From positions 1 through 64,000 of the forward strand of contig JAMOUT010000087.1 of assembly GCA_027061995.1 (NCBI GenBank): DNA of 64,000 nt. Direction: 5' to 3'. The notes below the pieces were generated by a model. It saw nothing but the letters and a program-made list of their open reading frames with translations. It was not told the origin of the DNA and made no database searches. Positions 55,246-64,000 of the stretch are shown here, piece by piece; position 1 is the first letter of the stretch, and every line of letters begins with the position of its first letter. Origin of the DNA: Candidatus Aminicenantota bacterium. Lineage in GTDB: Bacteria > Acidobacteriota > Aminicenantia > JAMOAD01. The position numbers and the translations under genes were made by a program.

Positions 55246-56571
55246 ATGAAAAGGGCTTTATCACTTAAAAGCTATATAGTGATCGTTTCCACTGTGATGG
55301 TATTTTTTTTGATAATGAATTCCATAATAATAGGGGCAATTTCTTATAAAACCCTTTATAAAAATGTAAATGATTTGATTGATGTAATTACTACACAATT
55401 CTTGGAAAGGCATAAGGATTTACTTCTTGTCGGAGACATATTCACTCTCTCAAACAAAACAAAGGAATTTCTTAAAAAGAGAGATATGATTGTCGGAATT
55501 GAAATATCCGATAAAAAACACAATTTGATAATTGATGAAAAGGAGAAAGGGATAGATAAGAAATTAAACTACAAACAAATTAAAAAAAATATCTTACATG
55601 AAAACAGATACATAGGAGAAGCTGTATTTTACATAGACTTTAACAGATATAAAAATCTATCAGGTAAAATAATATTAACAATATCTTTCATTATTCTTTT
55701 TTTTGTTCTGATTATTTCCTTCATATCCATTACTATGAGTAAAATCGTATCGGATGAAATAAAAAAATTGGAAACATATATGAAAGAAAAAGAATCCAAA
55801 AACTTTATAATGAAAACCTCCGAATTTAGAATCAAAGAGATAAAAAATTACATAATGAGAATTAAAGAAGATATATCAACGATAAATTTTTTAGAGAGTG
55901 AAATAGAAAGAAAGAATAACCTTGCAATGATAGGAAATTTCACCGCCTCCATAGTTCACGATATAAGAAATCCTTTAACCGTTGTTCTTTCTTATTCCGA
56001 AATAATGGAGAAGAAGACTGATAATAACGATATTAAGAATAAATCGGAAAAAATAAAAAATTCAGCAACAAAAATAAAAAGAATGTTAGATGATATTCTC
56101 TCTTTTGTAAAAGAGAAGGATATTGAGATTGAAATAGAACCGAGAATACCTGAAAAGATAATAAAAGGCGCATTGGATGATCTTGAACCTTTAATAAACA
56201 GAAAGATGATTAATATTGAAATAAAAAAAGAGACAAATGGTAAATGTTTGGCAGACGGATACAGACTTTCAAGAGCAATCGAAAATATTATAAAAAATGC
56301 AATAGAGGCATCCGAAAAAAAACAGAAAATTGAAATAAGGATTTCCGAGAAGGATACAAATATATTATTTAAAATAAGAGATTATGCAGGAGGTATTCCC
56401 GAAGAGATTAAAGAAACCATTTTCGAGGCTTTTACCACAAAATCCAAGAAAACAGGCACCGGTTTAGGGCTTTTTATAACTAAGAATATTATTGATAAAC
56501 ACAAAGGAAAAATCTATTTTGTAAATAAAACAAACGGAACAGAGTTTGTTATTGAAGTTCCGAAAGCATGA
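55246..56571 (+). CDS. Membrane sensor histidine kinase
   Basis: A 441-residue protein. Membrane helices at about 10-32 and 141-165 bracket a ~105-residue extracytoplasmic sensor region. A helical linker (170-225) leads to the HisKA box with His238 in 'SIVHDIRNPLTVV', then HATPase_c with N-box 'IENIIKNAIEAS', G1 'RDYAGGIPEE' and G2 'GTGLGLFITK'. It should phosphorylate a response regulator, none of which is in the window. The TGA overlaps the ATG of a solute-binding protein gene. No Shine-Dalgarno precedes the ATG, and the promoter's -10 box is 6 bases away. Confidence 0.9.
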   Translation: MKRALSLKSYIVIVSTVMVFFLIMNSIIIGAISYKTLYKNVNDLIDVITTQFLERHKDLLLVGDIFTLSNKTKEFLKKRDMIVGIEISDKKHNLIIDEKEKGIDKKLNYKQIKKNILHENRYIGEAVFYIDFNRYKNLSGKIILTISFIILFFVLIISFISITMSKIVSDEIKKLETYMKEKESKNFIMKTSEFRIKEIKNYIMRIKEDISTINFLESEIERKNNLAMIGNFTASIVHDIRNPLTVVLSYSEIMEKKTDNNDIKNKSEKIKNSATKIKRMLDDILSFVKEKDIEIEIEPRIPEKIIKGALDDLEPLINRKMINIEIKKETNGKCLADGYRLSRAIENIIKNAIEASEKKQKIEIRISEKDTNILFKIRDYAGGIPEEIKETIFEAFTTKSKKTGTGLGLFITKNIIDKHKGKIYFVNKTNGTEFVIEVPKA

Positions 56572-57992
56572 TTAAAAAAAGATTATTATACGGATTATTA
56601 ATTTTATCCATAATCGGACAAATTCATCTATTATCCGGTGAACTAAAACTCTTTATAGAAGGGAAATGGTTTAACTTACCTTATTATAAAAACACATTCA
56701 TGATGAATCAATTTATCTTTTCACAAGTTTATGAACCCATCGCAAATTATACTCCCGAATACTCAATTACCTATGGAATAGCAAAGAATTGGTATGTATC
56801 TCCGAATTGGAAATACATTGAATTTAAAATAAATACAAACAGATATTTTCCCGATGGTTCTTCCGTAAATATTGAGGATATTAAAAATAATTTTAAGAAT
56901 TTTTTCAATGCTCCGCCATTAAACTCTTTTAGGATTATTAAAAAATATATATTAGCGGAAGATTTCTTTAAAAAAGTTAATGATTCTACATTCAGGATAT
57001 ATTTTAAAAAACCTTTCCCAAAAATTTTTAATTTTTTCCCTATACCAATGATGCGTATATCAAAAAAATCAAAAGATTCACCTTTTTTATTAGGAACAGG
57101 ACCATATAAATTGGAAAAAGTGAAAAATAACATTATTTTTCTTAAAAAGAATAAATATTATAAAGAAAAACCTATGTTTTCCGATAGAATATTGGTTGTG
57201 TTTAATAGTAATGTCAGAGATATAGGAAAGTTAGCAAAAAAATATGATCTTCTGATTCTTATGCATAGAAAAGAAATATTTATTAATGGATTTAAGAAGA
57301 ATGAGATTAAACTACCCATACTTATGTTTTTTGCACTAAAAACCGGTAATGGTTTATTTAAAACTTATGAAAACAGAAGGAACTTTTATTGCAGTTTAAA
57401 AGAAAACAGATTATTATCCCAAATTGACAAACTCGGTTATAAATTTTTAAGATATAAAAGGATTATTCTCCCCGGGCTTGCAGGTTACGGATTAAAAACA
57501 TCATTCCCTTTAAAAGATGAAATCTGCAAAAATTATAAAAAGAAGCCCCTCAAAGTTAAATTAAATATTCCCTCCCCCATATTTGAAAAAATTAATTTTA
57601 ACTCTGTTTTCAACGAAAATATTAAAATAACAAAAAATAAAACAAAAGATTTTGATGTTAAATTTATAGTGGGGGGAATAGCAACCTCCATACCTTTTCC
57701 CATTTATCTTTATGATATATTTGAAGAAAATACGGAAAAGTATTACGGAAATTGGTTCGTAAAAGAATTAGTTAATATTTATACTGAGACTAACAATCTT
57801 CAATTGTCAAAAAAACTTATAAAATTTGAAAAGACTATCAATAATAAATTAGCTGTCATACCGGTAGGAGCATCAAAATACAGTTTTGTTGACATCTTTA
57901 TTAAAAACAACATAGAGGGATTTAATAAAAATGCGGGAGCTCTATTTATTTACGAAAAACTTTCTAAATTAAAAAGAAAGTCATCTGATTAA
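56568..57992 (+). CDS. Divergent family-5 extracellular solute-binding protein
   Basis: A 474-residue exported protein with a signal peptide ('LLYGLLILSIIGQIHLLSG'). The core follows the SBP_bac_5 (peptide/nickel-binding) plan: 'QVYEPIANYTPEYSITYGIA', 'WKYIEFKINTNRYFPDGSSV', 'DIKNNFKNFF' and 'LLGTGPYKLEKVKNNIIFL'. It lacks a lipobox and has no permease or ATPase genes beside it. Its ATG overlaps the histidine kinase stop (ATGA). The likely role is to bind a periplasmic ligand and present it to that kinase (inference), rather than to feed a transporter. Confidence 0.75.
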   Translation: MIKKRLLYGLLILSIIGQIHLLSGELKLFIEGKWFNLPYYKNTFMMNQFIFSQVYEPIANYTPEYSITYGIAKNWYVSPNWKYIEFKINTNRYFPDGSSVNIEDIKNNFKNFFNAPPLNSFRIIKKYILAEDFFKKVNDSTFRIYFKKPFPKIFNFFPIPMMRISKKSKDSPFLLGTGPYKLEKVKNNIIFLKKNKYYKEKPMFSDRILVVFNSNVRDIGKLAKKYDLLILMHRKEIFINGFKKNEIKLPILMFFALKTGNGLFKTYENRRNFYCSLKENRLLSQIDKLGYKFLRYKRIILPGLAGYGLKTSFPLKDEICKNYKKKPLKVKLNIPSPIFEKINFNSVFNENIKITKNKTKDFDVKFIVGGIATSIPFPIYLYDIFEENTEKYYGNWFVKELVNIYTETNNLQLSKKLIKFEKTINNKLAVIPVGASKYSFVDIFIKNNIEGFNKNAGALFIYEKLSKLKRKSSD

Positions 57993-58057
57993 TTCCATTC
58001 TATTTTTTAACACCTGTAACTCCAATTGTTTTTATGCTGGAAAAATCAATTGTAAAA

Positions 58058-58066
58058 TGTTATATT
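58058..58066 (+). promoter_or_regulatory. Possible extended -10 promoter of hutU
   Basis: TGTTATATT reads as a TGn plus TATATT extended -10 element, 34 bases before the hutU ATG. The -35 region is weak, which extended -10 promoters tolerate. Confidence 0.35.
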
Positions 58067-58099
58067 AACTATTAATAATTAATATTTTGGAGGTTTCTT

Positions 58100-60115
58100 A
58101 TGATAAATAATATTGATATTTCAAAGGCTATGCAAATCAGATTGGATGATGAATTGCCGGAAATGCCGGAGTTTAAAGAGGGAATAAGAAGGGCTCCCAA
58201 AAGAGATTTTAATTTATCTGAAAAGGAAACAGAGATTGCTCTGAAAAATGCTCTGAGATATATCCCCCCGCAACATCATGAAAAAATGGCAGTTGAATTT
58301 ATGAATGAACTTAAAACAAGAGGTAGAATTTACGGATACAGATTCAGACCAAAGGGGAGAATATATGGTAAACCCATTGATGAATATAAAGGAAAATCAA
58401 TAGAAGGTAAAGCTTTTCAGGTTATGATAGATAATAATCTTGATTTTGAAGTTGCTCTTTACCCTTATGAACTTGTAACCTATGGTGAAACAGGTCAGGT
58501 TTGCCAAAATTGGATGCAATACAGATTAATAAAAAAATATCTTGAAAATCTTACAAGAGATCATACTCTCGTTTTACATTCGGGACATCCTCTCGGACTT
58601 TTCAAATCAAATGAAAATGCTCCGCGAGTAATAATAACCAATGCCCTTATGGTGGGGATGTTCGATAATCAGGAAAACTGGCATAAAGCCATGGCACTCG
58701 GTGTTGCAAACTACGGACAGATGACCGCAGGCGGTTGGATGTATATAGGACCTCAGGGGATTGTCCACGGAACATATACGACCATCTTGAATGCGGGAAG
58801 ACTAAGACTCGGTATTAAAGATGATTTACGGGGAAAACTGTTCGTAAGCTCGGGTCTCGGAGGGATGAGCGGAGCTCAGGCAAAATCGGTGGAGATTGCA
58901 AAAGGGGTGGGAATCATCGCTGAAGTTGATTATTCAAGGATAGAAACAAGGATAAATCAAGGATGGGTGGGAGAACTTGCAAAAACACCGGAAGAGGCTT
59001 TTGAAAGAGCGAAAAAATTCATAAAAGAGAAAACTCCTCGCTCAATTGCTTTTCACGGAAATATAGTTGATCTTCTCGAATATGCGGTTAAACATAATGA
59101 ACATATAGATCTTTTATCGGATCAAACATCCTGCCACGCACCTTATGACGGCGGATACTGCCCTCAGGGATTAACTTTCGAGCAAAGAACGGAAATGCTT
59201 GCCAAAGATAAAGATAAATTCAGAGAACTTGTTGATAAATCACTGAGAAAACATTATAACCTGATAAAAGAACTAACCGAAAGGGGAACATACTTTTTTG
59301 ATTATGGTAACTCTTTTATGAAAGCTGTTTATGATGCGGGTGTTAAAGAGATATCAAAAAACGGAATTGATGAAAAAGACGGTTTTATATTCCCATCTTA
59401 TGTTGAAGATATTATGGGGCCCATTATGTTTGATTATGGCTATGGTCCTTTCAGATGGGTTTGCCTCAGCGGTAAAGAGGAAGATTTGATAAAAACAGAC
59501 CAAGCGGCGGCAGATTGCATTAATCCCGAAAGAAGATATCAGGATAAAGATAATTATATATGGGTAAAAGATGCCATGAAAAACAAACTCGTCGTAGGGA
59601 CTCAGGCAAGAATACTTTATCAGGATGCCGAAGGGAGAAGGGATATAGCTCTTAAATTCAATAAAATGGTCAGAGGCGGAGAAGTTGGTCCAATTATGAT
59701 AGGAAGAGATCATCATGATACGGGTGGAACTGATTCACCTTTCAGAGAAACAGCTAATATTAAAGATGGCTCAAACATTATGGCTGATATGGCTTCCCAT
59801 TGTTTTGCGGGAAATGCCGCGCGAGGGATGAGTTTAATAGCTCTTCATAATGGAGGGGGAGTCGGTATAGGGAAAGCCATAAACAGTGGTTTTGGTCTTG
59901 TTCTTGATGGCTCGGAGAGAGTTGATAATATAATCAGATCCGCTATGATGTGGGATGTTATGGGTGGAGTTGCAAGAAGAGCATGGGCAAGAAACGAGAA
60001 TGCAATATCAACCTCAATAGAACATAATAAAAAATATTCTGATACTGATCATATAACAATCCCGTTTGTAGCGGAGGATGAACTTGTGAAAAAAGTGGTA
60101 AAAAACAATTTATAA
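58100..60115 (+). CDS. hutU: Urocanate hydratase
   Basis: A 671-residue cytoplasmic enzyme converting urocanate to imidazolonepropionate using tightly bound NAD+. The NAD-binding 'SGLGGMSGAQAKSVEIAKG' region, 'QDLIGxxG'-type middle segment with 'HGNIVDLLEYAV', and active-site 'GPFRWVCLSGKEEDL' are recognisable. It is the long (~670-residue) form, as in animals and some bacteria, not the ~555-residue enterobacterial form. It follows histidine ammonia-lyase in the pathway, but the two genes are 18 kb apart. A TTGGAGG site precedes the ATG; a strong terminator follows. Confidence 0.93.
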   Translation: MINNIDISKAMQIRLDDELPEMPEFKEGIRRAPKRDFNLSEKETEIALKNALRYIPPQHHEKMAVEFMNELKTRGRIYGYRFRPKGRIYGKPIDEYKGKSIEGKAFQVMIDNNLDFEVALYPYELVTYGETGQVCQNWMQYRLIKKYLENLTRDHTLVLHSGHPLGLFKSNENAPRVIITNALMVGMFDNQENWHKAMALGVANYGQMTAGGWMYIGPQGIVHGTYTTILNAGRLRLGIKDDLRGKLFVSSGLGGMSGAQAKSVEIAKGVGIIAEVDYSRIETRINQGWVGELAKTPEEAFERAKKFIKEKTPRSIAFHGNIVDLLEYAVKHNEHIDLLSDQTSCHAPYDGGYCPQGLTFEQRTEMLAKDKDKFRELVDKSLRKHYNLIKELTERGTYFFDYGNSFMKAVYDAGVKEISKNGIDEKDGFIFPSYVEDIMGPIMFDYGYGPFRWVCLSGKEEDLIKTDQAAADCINPERRYQDKDNYIWVKDAMKNKLVVGTQARILYQDAEGRRDIALKFNKMVRGGEVGPIMIGRDHHDTGGTDSPFRETANIKDGSNIMADMASHCFAGNAARGMSLIALHNGGGVGIGKAINSGFGLVLDGSERVDNIIRSAMMWDVMGGVARRAWARNENAISTSIEHNKKYSDTDHITIPFVAEDELVKKVVKNNL

Positions 60116-60121
60116 TAAAAA

Positions 60122-60153
60122 AAGGGGCAAACTTTTATCAAAGTTTGCCCCTT
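60122..60153. terminator. Bidirectional intrinsic terminator
   Basis: AAGGGGCAAACTT (60122-60134) and AAGTTTGCCCCTT (60141-60153) are perfect arms around a 6-base loop, preceded by an A run. It separates converging hutU and the QmoC-like gene. Confidence 0.9.
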
Positions 60154-60170
60154 AATCATAAAACTATCAA

Positions 60171-61262
60171 TTATTCTTTATTTTTCAATTCCGCAAGCCA
60201 AAGTGCCACAGGTCTATACATAAGATGTGAGAATTTTGTAAAAGGGAGAGTAATTATCAATTCGAACACTATTATGAGATGAAGTGCAAAACTAACATAA
60301 TACCCTTTAAAAAACAAACTCCATCTGCATATATCAAGCGCATAACCCGAAAGAATAGCCAAAAAGATTAGTATGATAAAAATCCAATCCGTGTGATGTG
60401 AGTATTTGGAATAATTATCTTTTTGTTTCCCCCTTTTATAGAGGAAATATACAGAACCGTATATAGCGGGTAATCCTGAAACAATTCCTATTATCTTCGG
60501 GATTATTTTAAGAGTGCTTTGAGTTGAGATAAACAGATCAATCATCATAACGGTTATCGTTGCTATAAACAAACCTATAAAACCCCAAACAAGCGATAGA
60601 TGGGCTATATATCTGCTTTTATCTTCACACTCCGAAAATTTCTTCTGAGCAAGAACCTCTTTGAACAATACATCAAAAAATCCTTTTACCGATTCGGAAA
60701 ATTTAAAACTCTTTTTCTTAAACCCGTTAACACTTTTCATCATTACATATATTTGAAAAAAAGCTAACAGTATAAGGAAAATAAAAGCGATTATCCCGCC
60801 GTCATGAAGAGTATCAAGGCTAATCATAGACAAAGGATTGATTTTCTCCATATCGGGATAATTACCGAAGATATAAATTCCCCCTATTGCAAGAAGTGTA
60901 AGAATTATCCATGCAAAAACGGAAGAGAACCCATTATAAAAAATATCGGCAACCTTCCCGAGTGAAAACTTTCTTATCTGATATCTTCTGAGAGCCATCA
61001 TTAAACCACCGGGGTCAGCATCTCTCGGACAAGTATCCGAACACTCTCCGCAATAATAGCAAAGCCACGGGTCCATAGAGGAATTAATCTTATCTTCCAA
61101 TCCGAGAATGGTCGCTCTTATCATCTTTCGGGGAAAAGAGTTATCTTCCGTAGAAAGGGGGCAAATTGCCGTGCAATTTCCGCAATTATAGCAAGCATTT
61201 ATATCAAAAGCACCGTATTGTTTTATCTTTTCCGAAAATTCCGAATTTATCTTGTGCATCAT
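60171..61262 (-). CDS. QmoC-like iron-sulfur membrane protein (HdrC plus cytochrome-b-like domain)
   Basis: A 363-residue inner-membrane protein. The first ~95 residues contain two 4Fe-4S motifs, 'CYNCGNCTAICP' and 'CYYCGECSDTCP', as in HdrC. The rest has about six membrane helices of the nitrate-reductase-gamma/QmoC type, starting near 112, with scattered His residues that could bind haem. It would pass electrons between the membrane quinone pool and soluble HdrA-like flavoproteins encoded upstream. The start overlaps the winged-helix gene (ATGA). It is the last gene before a terminator. Confidence 0.82.
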   Translation of the reverse strand: MMHKINSEFSEKIKQYGAFDINACYNCGNCTAICPLSTEDNSFPRKMIRATILGLEDKINSSMDPWLCYYCGECSDTCPRDADPGGLMMALRRYQIRKFSLGKVADIFYNGFSSVFAWIILTLLAIGGIYIFGNYPDMEKINPLSMISLDTLHDGGIIAFIFLILLAFFQIYVMMKSVNGFKKKSFKFSESVKGFFDVLFKEVLAQKKFSECEDKSRYIAHLSLVWGFIGLFIATITVMMIDLFISTQSTLKIIPKIIGIVSGLPAIYGSVYFLYKRGKQKDNYSKYSHHTDWIFIILIFLAILSGYALDICRWSLFFKGYYVSFALHLIIVFELIITLPFTKFSHLMYRPVALWLAELKNKE

Positions 61263-61543
61263 TTCCTCCCCTTTAATTCATAAAAATAATAATCATCATC
61301 GGAAACTTCTCCTGTTTCCTCTATATATCCGTATTTTCTACATGTCATAACATTATAGGTAACATCGGATAGAGGCAGATTCATAATCTCGGCTATCTGT
61401 GGGATTGTCTTAGGACCTGTTGACAATGCTTTTGCAATAGATTTTCTGATTTTCATAAATTTTCTTGTTTCCTCAACTTTTTTTTCGGAAACTTTCATCT
61501 TGTTTTTTATATATTTAAGGGTTTTTTCCTGATCCCAACTCAT
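61259..61543 (-). CDS. Small winged-helix-like protein in Hdr/Qmo operon
   Basis: A 94-residue cytoplasmic protein. An N-terminal helix ('YIKNKMKVSEKKVEETRKFM') is followed by a winged-helix pattern: 'IAKALSTGPKTIPQIAEIM', recognition-helix-like 'LSDVTYNVMTCRKYGYI' and a wing 'DDDYYFYEL'. It may be a DNA-binding regulator or a helical protein-protein adaptor. Both ends overlap neighbours by ATGA, so its production is tied to the complex. Confidence 0.7.
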   Translation of the reverse strand: MSWDQEKTLKYIKNKMKVSEKKVEETRKFMKIRKSIAKALSTGPKTIPQIAEIMNLPLSDVTYNVMTCRKYGYIEETGEVSDDDYYFYELKGRK

Positions 61544-63483
61544 CCGTTCACCTCCTCCATTATTCCGTCTATCATCCCCATTATCTCTTTATTGGTATAA
61601 CCTTTAAGTTCTATGGCTCGCTGTTCGCAAACAGGGATACATGAGCCGCATCCTTTACATAATGCCTCGTTTACATAGGCAATAGTCTTTCCTTCCGCCT
61701 CTTTTTTTTCTATTGCATCATATATGCAAACTTCATCACATTTTCCGCACCACTCGCAAGCATTTTTATTTACAATAGCAACAATAGGTTCAAGCTGCAG
61801 AGTTCCACCGGAAAGAAGTGAATATGTTTTTGCGGAAGATGATAAAGATGAGAGAATTGATTCGGTCAAATTCTTAGGCCCCTGACTTGTTCCGGCTATA
61901 AAAACTCCGTCAATAACAGTTTCAACAGGTCTTAATTTAGGATGAATCTCATTAAAGAATCTATCCCTTCCTATCGGGACTTTGAAAATCTTTTCAAGTC
62001 TTTCATTATTTCTCGGAACCATTCCCGTTACAAGAACAATAAGATCAGGATTAATCTCTATCTCCTCCCCTTCGGTTAACAAGTCTTTAATTCTGACAAT
62101 AGTGTTTTCACCCTCTGTTATAACTTCGGGAGGTTGATTTTCATCGAATTTCAGATATATATCCCCGTTTTTACATGAGTCTCTGTATAAAAGTTCCTGT
62201 TTCCCGTAAGTTCTTATATCTCTGAAAAGATGATATGTTTTTATATCCTTGTATTTTTCCTTAAGTAAAAGGGAGGTATGAATTGCAGCCGTGCAACAAA
62301 ATCTCGAACAATATTTATTATCTCCCCCTTTTTGTCTGCTACCGACACAATAGATAAAACCTATGTTTTTAATCTCTTTATTATTAAAAACAAGCTTCCC
62401 GTTACTCAATTCCATCAATCTTCTAAACTGCTGTAAACTAAGGACAGTATCACTGTTTTTATAACCGTATTCACCCTCCTTAGGTTCATAAGGGGAAAAA
62501 CCGGTGGTTAAAATCACAGCTCCTATCTTAAGATTGAGTTTTTCCACCTTTTGGTTAAAATCAAAAACCTCGGGACAAGTTTGTTCACATATACCGCATT
62601 TTGTGCAATTATCAATATCAATGGCAGGCTGTTCGGGAAAAGCTTTTTTATAATTTTTATAGATAGCTTTTCTTTTTGTTAAACCAAAGTTAAATTCATC
62701 GGGAACTTCAACAGGACACTGTTTGATAATCTCCTCAAATTTTTCACACCCCTTATCGGTTTTAATGAATCTGGGATGAATTTTGATTCCAAGATCAAAA
62801 TTTCCAACGCACCCTGAAAATGATTCAACTTCAGCTCCTGTCCATATTTTAATATTATTTCTTTTTATTATCTCTTTATAAAGTCTTTCAACAAGCTCTT
62901 CCCCTCTCTCTCCGCTTTCAAAAAGAGCTCCCCACTGAGAGATTCTACCTCCGAGAAAATGCTCTTTCTCTATAAGATAAACATTAAGTCCCGTATCAGC
63001 AAGTTCTATGGCGGCTCTCATTCCGGCAGCACCTCCGCCGATAACCGCAACTCCGTTTGTAACGGATATCTCATTAGGAGTCAGAGGTTTTGCCTGAGCG
63101 GCTCTTCTAATTCCCGATCTGACAAGCCTAATCGCTTTCTCAGTGGCTTCTTCCGGTTTATCCGAATGCGCCCATGAATCCTGCTCCCTAATATTAACCT
63201 GAATATATTCATAAGGGTTTATCCCCGCTCTTTCGGCAACACTTCTGAAAGTATGAAGATGAAGTTTGGGAGAGCATGAAGCAACAACCATTCCGTCAAG
63301 TTTGTTTTCAAGAATATCCTGAACCATCTCTTTTTGACTTGAATCAGAACAAGCAAAAACAGTTGTTTTTGCCAAAACAACACCTTCCTCATTTTCAACC
63401 GAGTGCATAACCTTTTTAACATCAACATAATCGGAGATATTGCCACCGCAATGACAAATATATACACCTATTCTTTTCTTCAT
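61540..63483 (-). CDS. HdrA/QmoB-like FAD iron-sulfur oxidoreductase
   Basis: A 647-residue cytoplasmic flavoprotein. It opens with 'IGVYICHCGGNISDYVDV', continues with an FAD Rossmann 'AVIGGGAAGMRAAIELADTG' near 150, an inserted 4Fe-4S-like motif 'CTKCGICEQTCP', and 'CSRFCCTAAIHTSLLLKEKY', where HdrA-type proteins place cysteines. A C-terminal ferredoxin pair follows ('CEWCGKCDEVCIYD', 'CKGCGSCIPVCEQ'). It should carry electrons between a soluble donor and the QmoC-like membrane partner. QmoB's usual C-terminal MvhD-like part is absent. The start overlaps the upstream HdrA gene by ATGA. Confidence 0.88.
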   Translation of the reverse strand: MKKRIGVYICHCGGNISDYVDVKKVMHSVENEEGVVLAKTTVFACSDSSQKEMVQDILENKLDGMVVASCSPKLHLHTFRSVAERAGINPYEYIQVNIREQDSWAHSDKPEEATEKAIRLVRSGIRRAAQAKPLTPNEISVTNGVAVIGGGAAGMRAAIELADTGLNVYLIEKEHFLGGRISQWGALFESGERGEELVERLYKEIIKRNNIKIWTGAEVESFSGCVGNFDLGIKIHPRFIKTDKGCEKFEEIIKQCPVEVPDEFNFGLTKRKAIYKNYKKAFPEQPAIDIDNCTKCGICEQTCPEVFDFNQKVEKLNLKIGAVILTTGFSPYEPKEGEYGYKNSDTVLSLQQFRRLMELSNGKLVFNNKEIKNIGFIYCVGSRQKGGDNKYCSRFCCTAAIHTSLLLKEKYKDIKTYHLFRDIRTYGKQELLYRDSCKNGDIYLKFDENQPPEVITEGENTIVRIKDLLTEGEEIEINPDLIVLVTGMVPRNNERLEKIFKVPIGRDRFFNEIHPKLRPVETVIDGVFIAGTSQGPKNLTESILSSLSSSAKTYSLLSGGTLQLEPIVAIVNKNACEWCGKCDEVCIYDAIEKKEAEGKTIAYVNEALCKGCGSCIPVCEQRAIELKGYTNKEIMGMIDGIMEEVNG

Positions 63484-64000
63484 TTCAGACTCCTTATATA
63501 TGCCGCAACTTCAGCGGATGCCGCTCCGGCTGATAATATTGAATCGGGGATATCCTTTGGTCCGGTTGCTGTTCCCGCGGCAAAAATCCCTTTTAAATTT
63601 GTTTTAGCCGGATTGATCAATGGATCCGTCTGTTTAACATAAAAATATTCATCAAGCTCAAGTTCTTCGGTTTTAAACGATGAAGTTATCTGTGGGTTCG
63701 ATAACATCCCCACGGATAAAACAACAAGATCATGCTCCATCTCCTTTACACCGCCGGAGCCCTCTATATCCTCATACCTGACTTTAAGATTCCCGCTCTC
63801 TTTGATCTCCTCAATCTTAGCAACTTTACCTTTGATAAATTGAACTCCCATATCCTTCGCCTGTTGATAAAATTCTTCAAAACCTTTTCCGAATGCTCTT
63901 ATATCAATATAATAAATTGTAATATCCGCAAGAGGTAAGGCTCCCATTAAAAGCTGAGCCTGCTTTATCGAATACATGCAACATATTTGAGAGCATATAG
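63480..64000 (-). CDS. HdrA/QmoA-like flavoprotein, C-terminal part
   Basis: The frame is open beyond the window's right edge; the ATG at 63977 is internal, because coding continues in frame before it as 'ICSQICC', a cysteine motif of HdrA-type proteins. About 173 residues are visible, including 'MYSIKQAQLLMG', 'YYIDIRAFGKGFEEFYQQA' and 'GIFAAGTATGPKDIPDSILS', typical of HdrA's FAD-domain end. No C-terminal ferredoxin motif is present, so it fits QmoA. Its stop overlaps the next gene's ATG. Confidence 0.85.
   Translation of the reverse strand, partial: ICSQICCMYSIKQAQLLMGALPLADITIYYIDIRAFGKGFEEFYQQAKDMGVQFIKGKVAKIEEIKESGNLKVRYEDIEGSGGVKEMEHDLVVLSVGMLSNPQITSSFKTEELELDEYFYVKQTDPLINPAKTNLKGIFAAGTATGPKDIPDSILSAGAASAEVAAYIRSLK

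Overview
This window comes from an AT-rich (roughly one-third G+C by eye) bacterial chromosome with a two-membrane envelope. It encodes a FadL-type outer-membrane protein, several small outer-membrane barrels, lipoproteins, SecD/SecF/YajC, and sugar-acid surface-glycan enzymes. Peptide and amino-acid catabolism is prominent: gamma-glutamyltransferase, an S9 dipeptidyl peptidase, an M24 aminopeptidase, histidine ammonia-lyase and urocanate hydratase. A HdrA/QmoC-type iron-sulfur flavoprotein cluster suggests an anaerobe. I cannot name the phylum from the sequence; an amino-acid-using anaerobe from a poorly sampled low-GC lineage is the best fit (inference).

Layout. 1-5000 is an accessory block: the tail of an IS1380-like transposase, then four leftward genes that look like defence genes (TIR-like protein, Mrr-like nuclease, a type II restriction endonuclease and its adenine methyltransferase). 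5000-7600 is a patchwork of noncoding repeats around a compositionally foreign HdeD-like membrane protein gene and a truncated alpha/beta hydrolase, with a possible folded RNA at 7231-7348. 7614-12275 is a leftward set: ribF, a DUF4388/MshEN protein, a TPR membrane protein, DUF1844 and an FKBP lipoprotein. 12446-19788 runs rightward: M48 protease with zinc ribbons, a NatAB-like ABC exporter, a TPR-thioredoxin lipoprotein, tsaD, tRNA-Leu and a DUF985 cupin. 19866-34940 is mostly leftward: two tRNAs, ggt, tatD, a second MshEN protein, secF-secD-yajC-tgt, a methyltransferase and two peptidases, with an HD-GYP gene facing right.

35466-43058 runs rightward: ChaN-like, FadL-like, SGNH hydrolase, hutH, and a FecR/DUF6600 protein with a long low-complexity tail behind an apparent sigma-54 promoter. 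43118-54495 is leftward: a beta-propeller, two glycosyltransferases, an AAA ATPase, a decayed beta-lactamase-family gene, a NeuB/nucleotidyltransferase/propeller operon, an outer-membrane barrel, metG and folE. 54606-60115 is rightward: ridA, a histidine kinase fused translationally to a solute-binding protein gene, and hutU. 60171-64000 is a tightly coupled leftward HdrA-HdrA-winged helix-QmoC-like operon that leaves the window.

Themes. Two proteins carry the bipartite MshEN motif associated with cyclic-di-GMP binding, and an HD-GYP phosphodiesterase lies between them in the window. The points most worth following are the defence block, the kinase/solute-binding-protein pair, the MshEN proteins, the sigma-54-driven tail protein, the Hdr/Qmo operon with its embedded winged-helix gene, and the unassigned folded element at 7231-7348. 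All assignments are by reading motifs; no database search was run.
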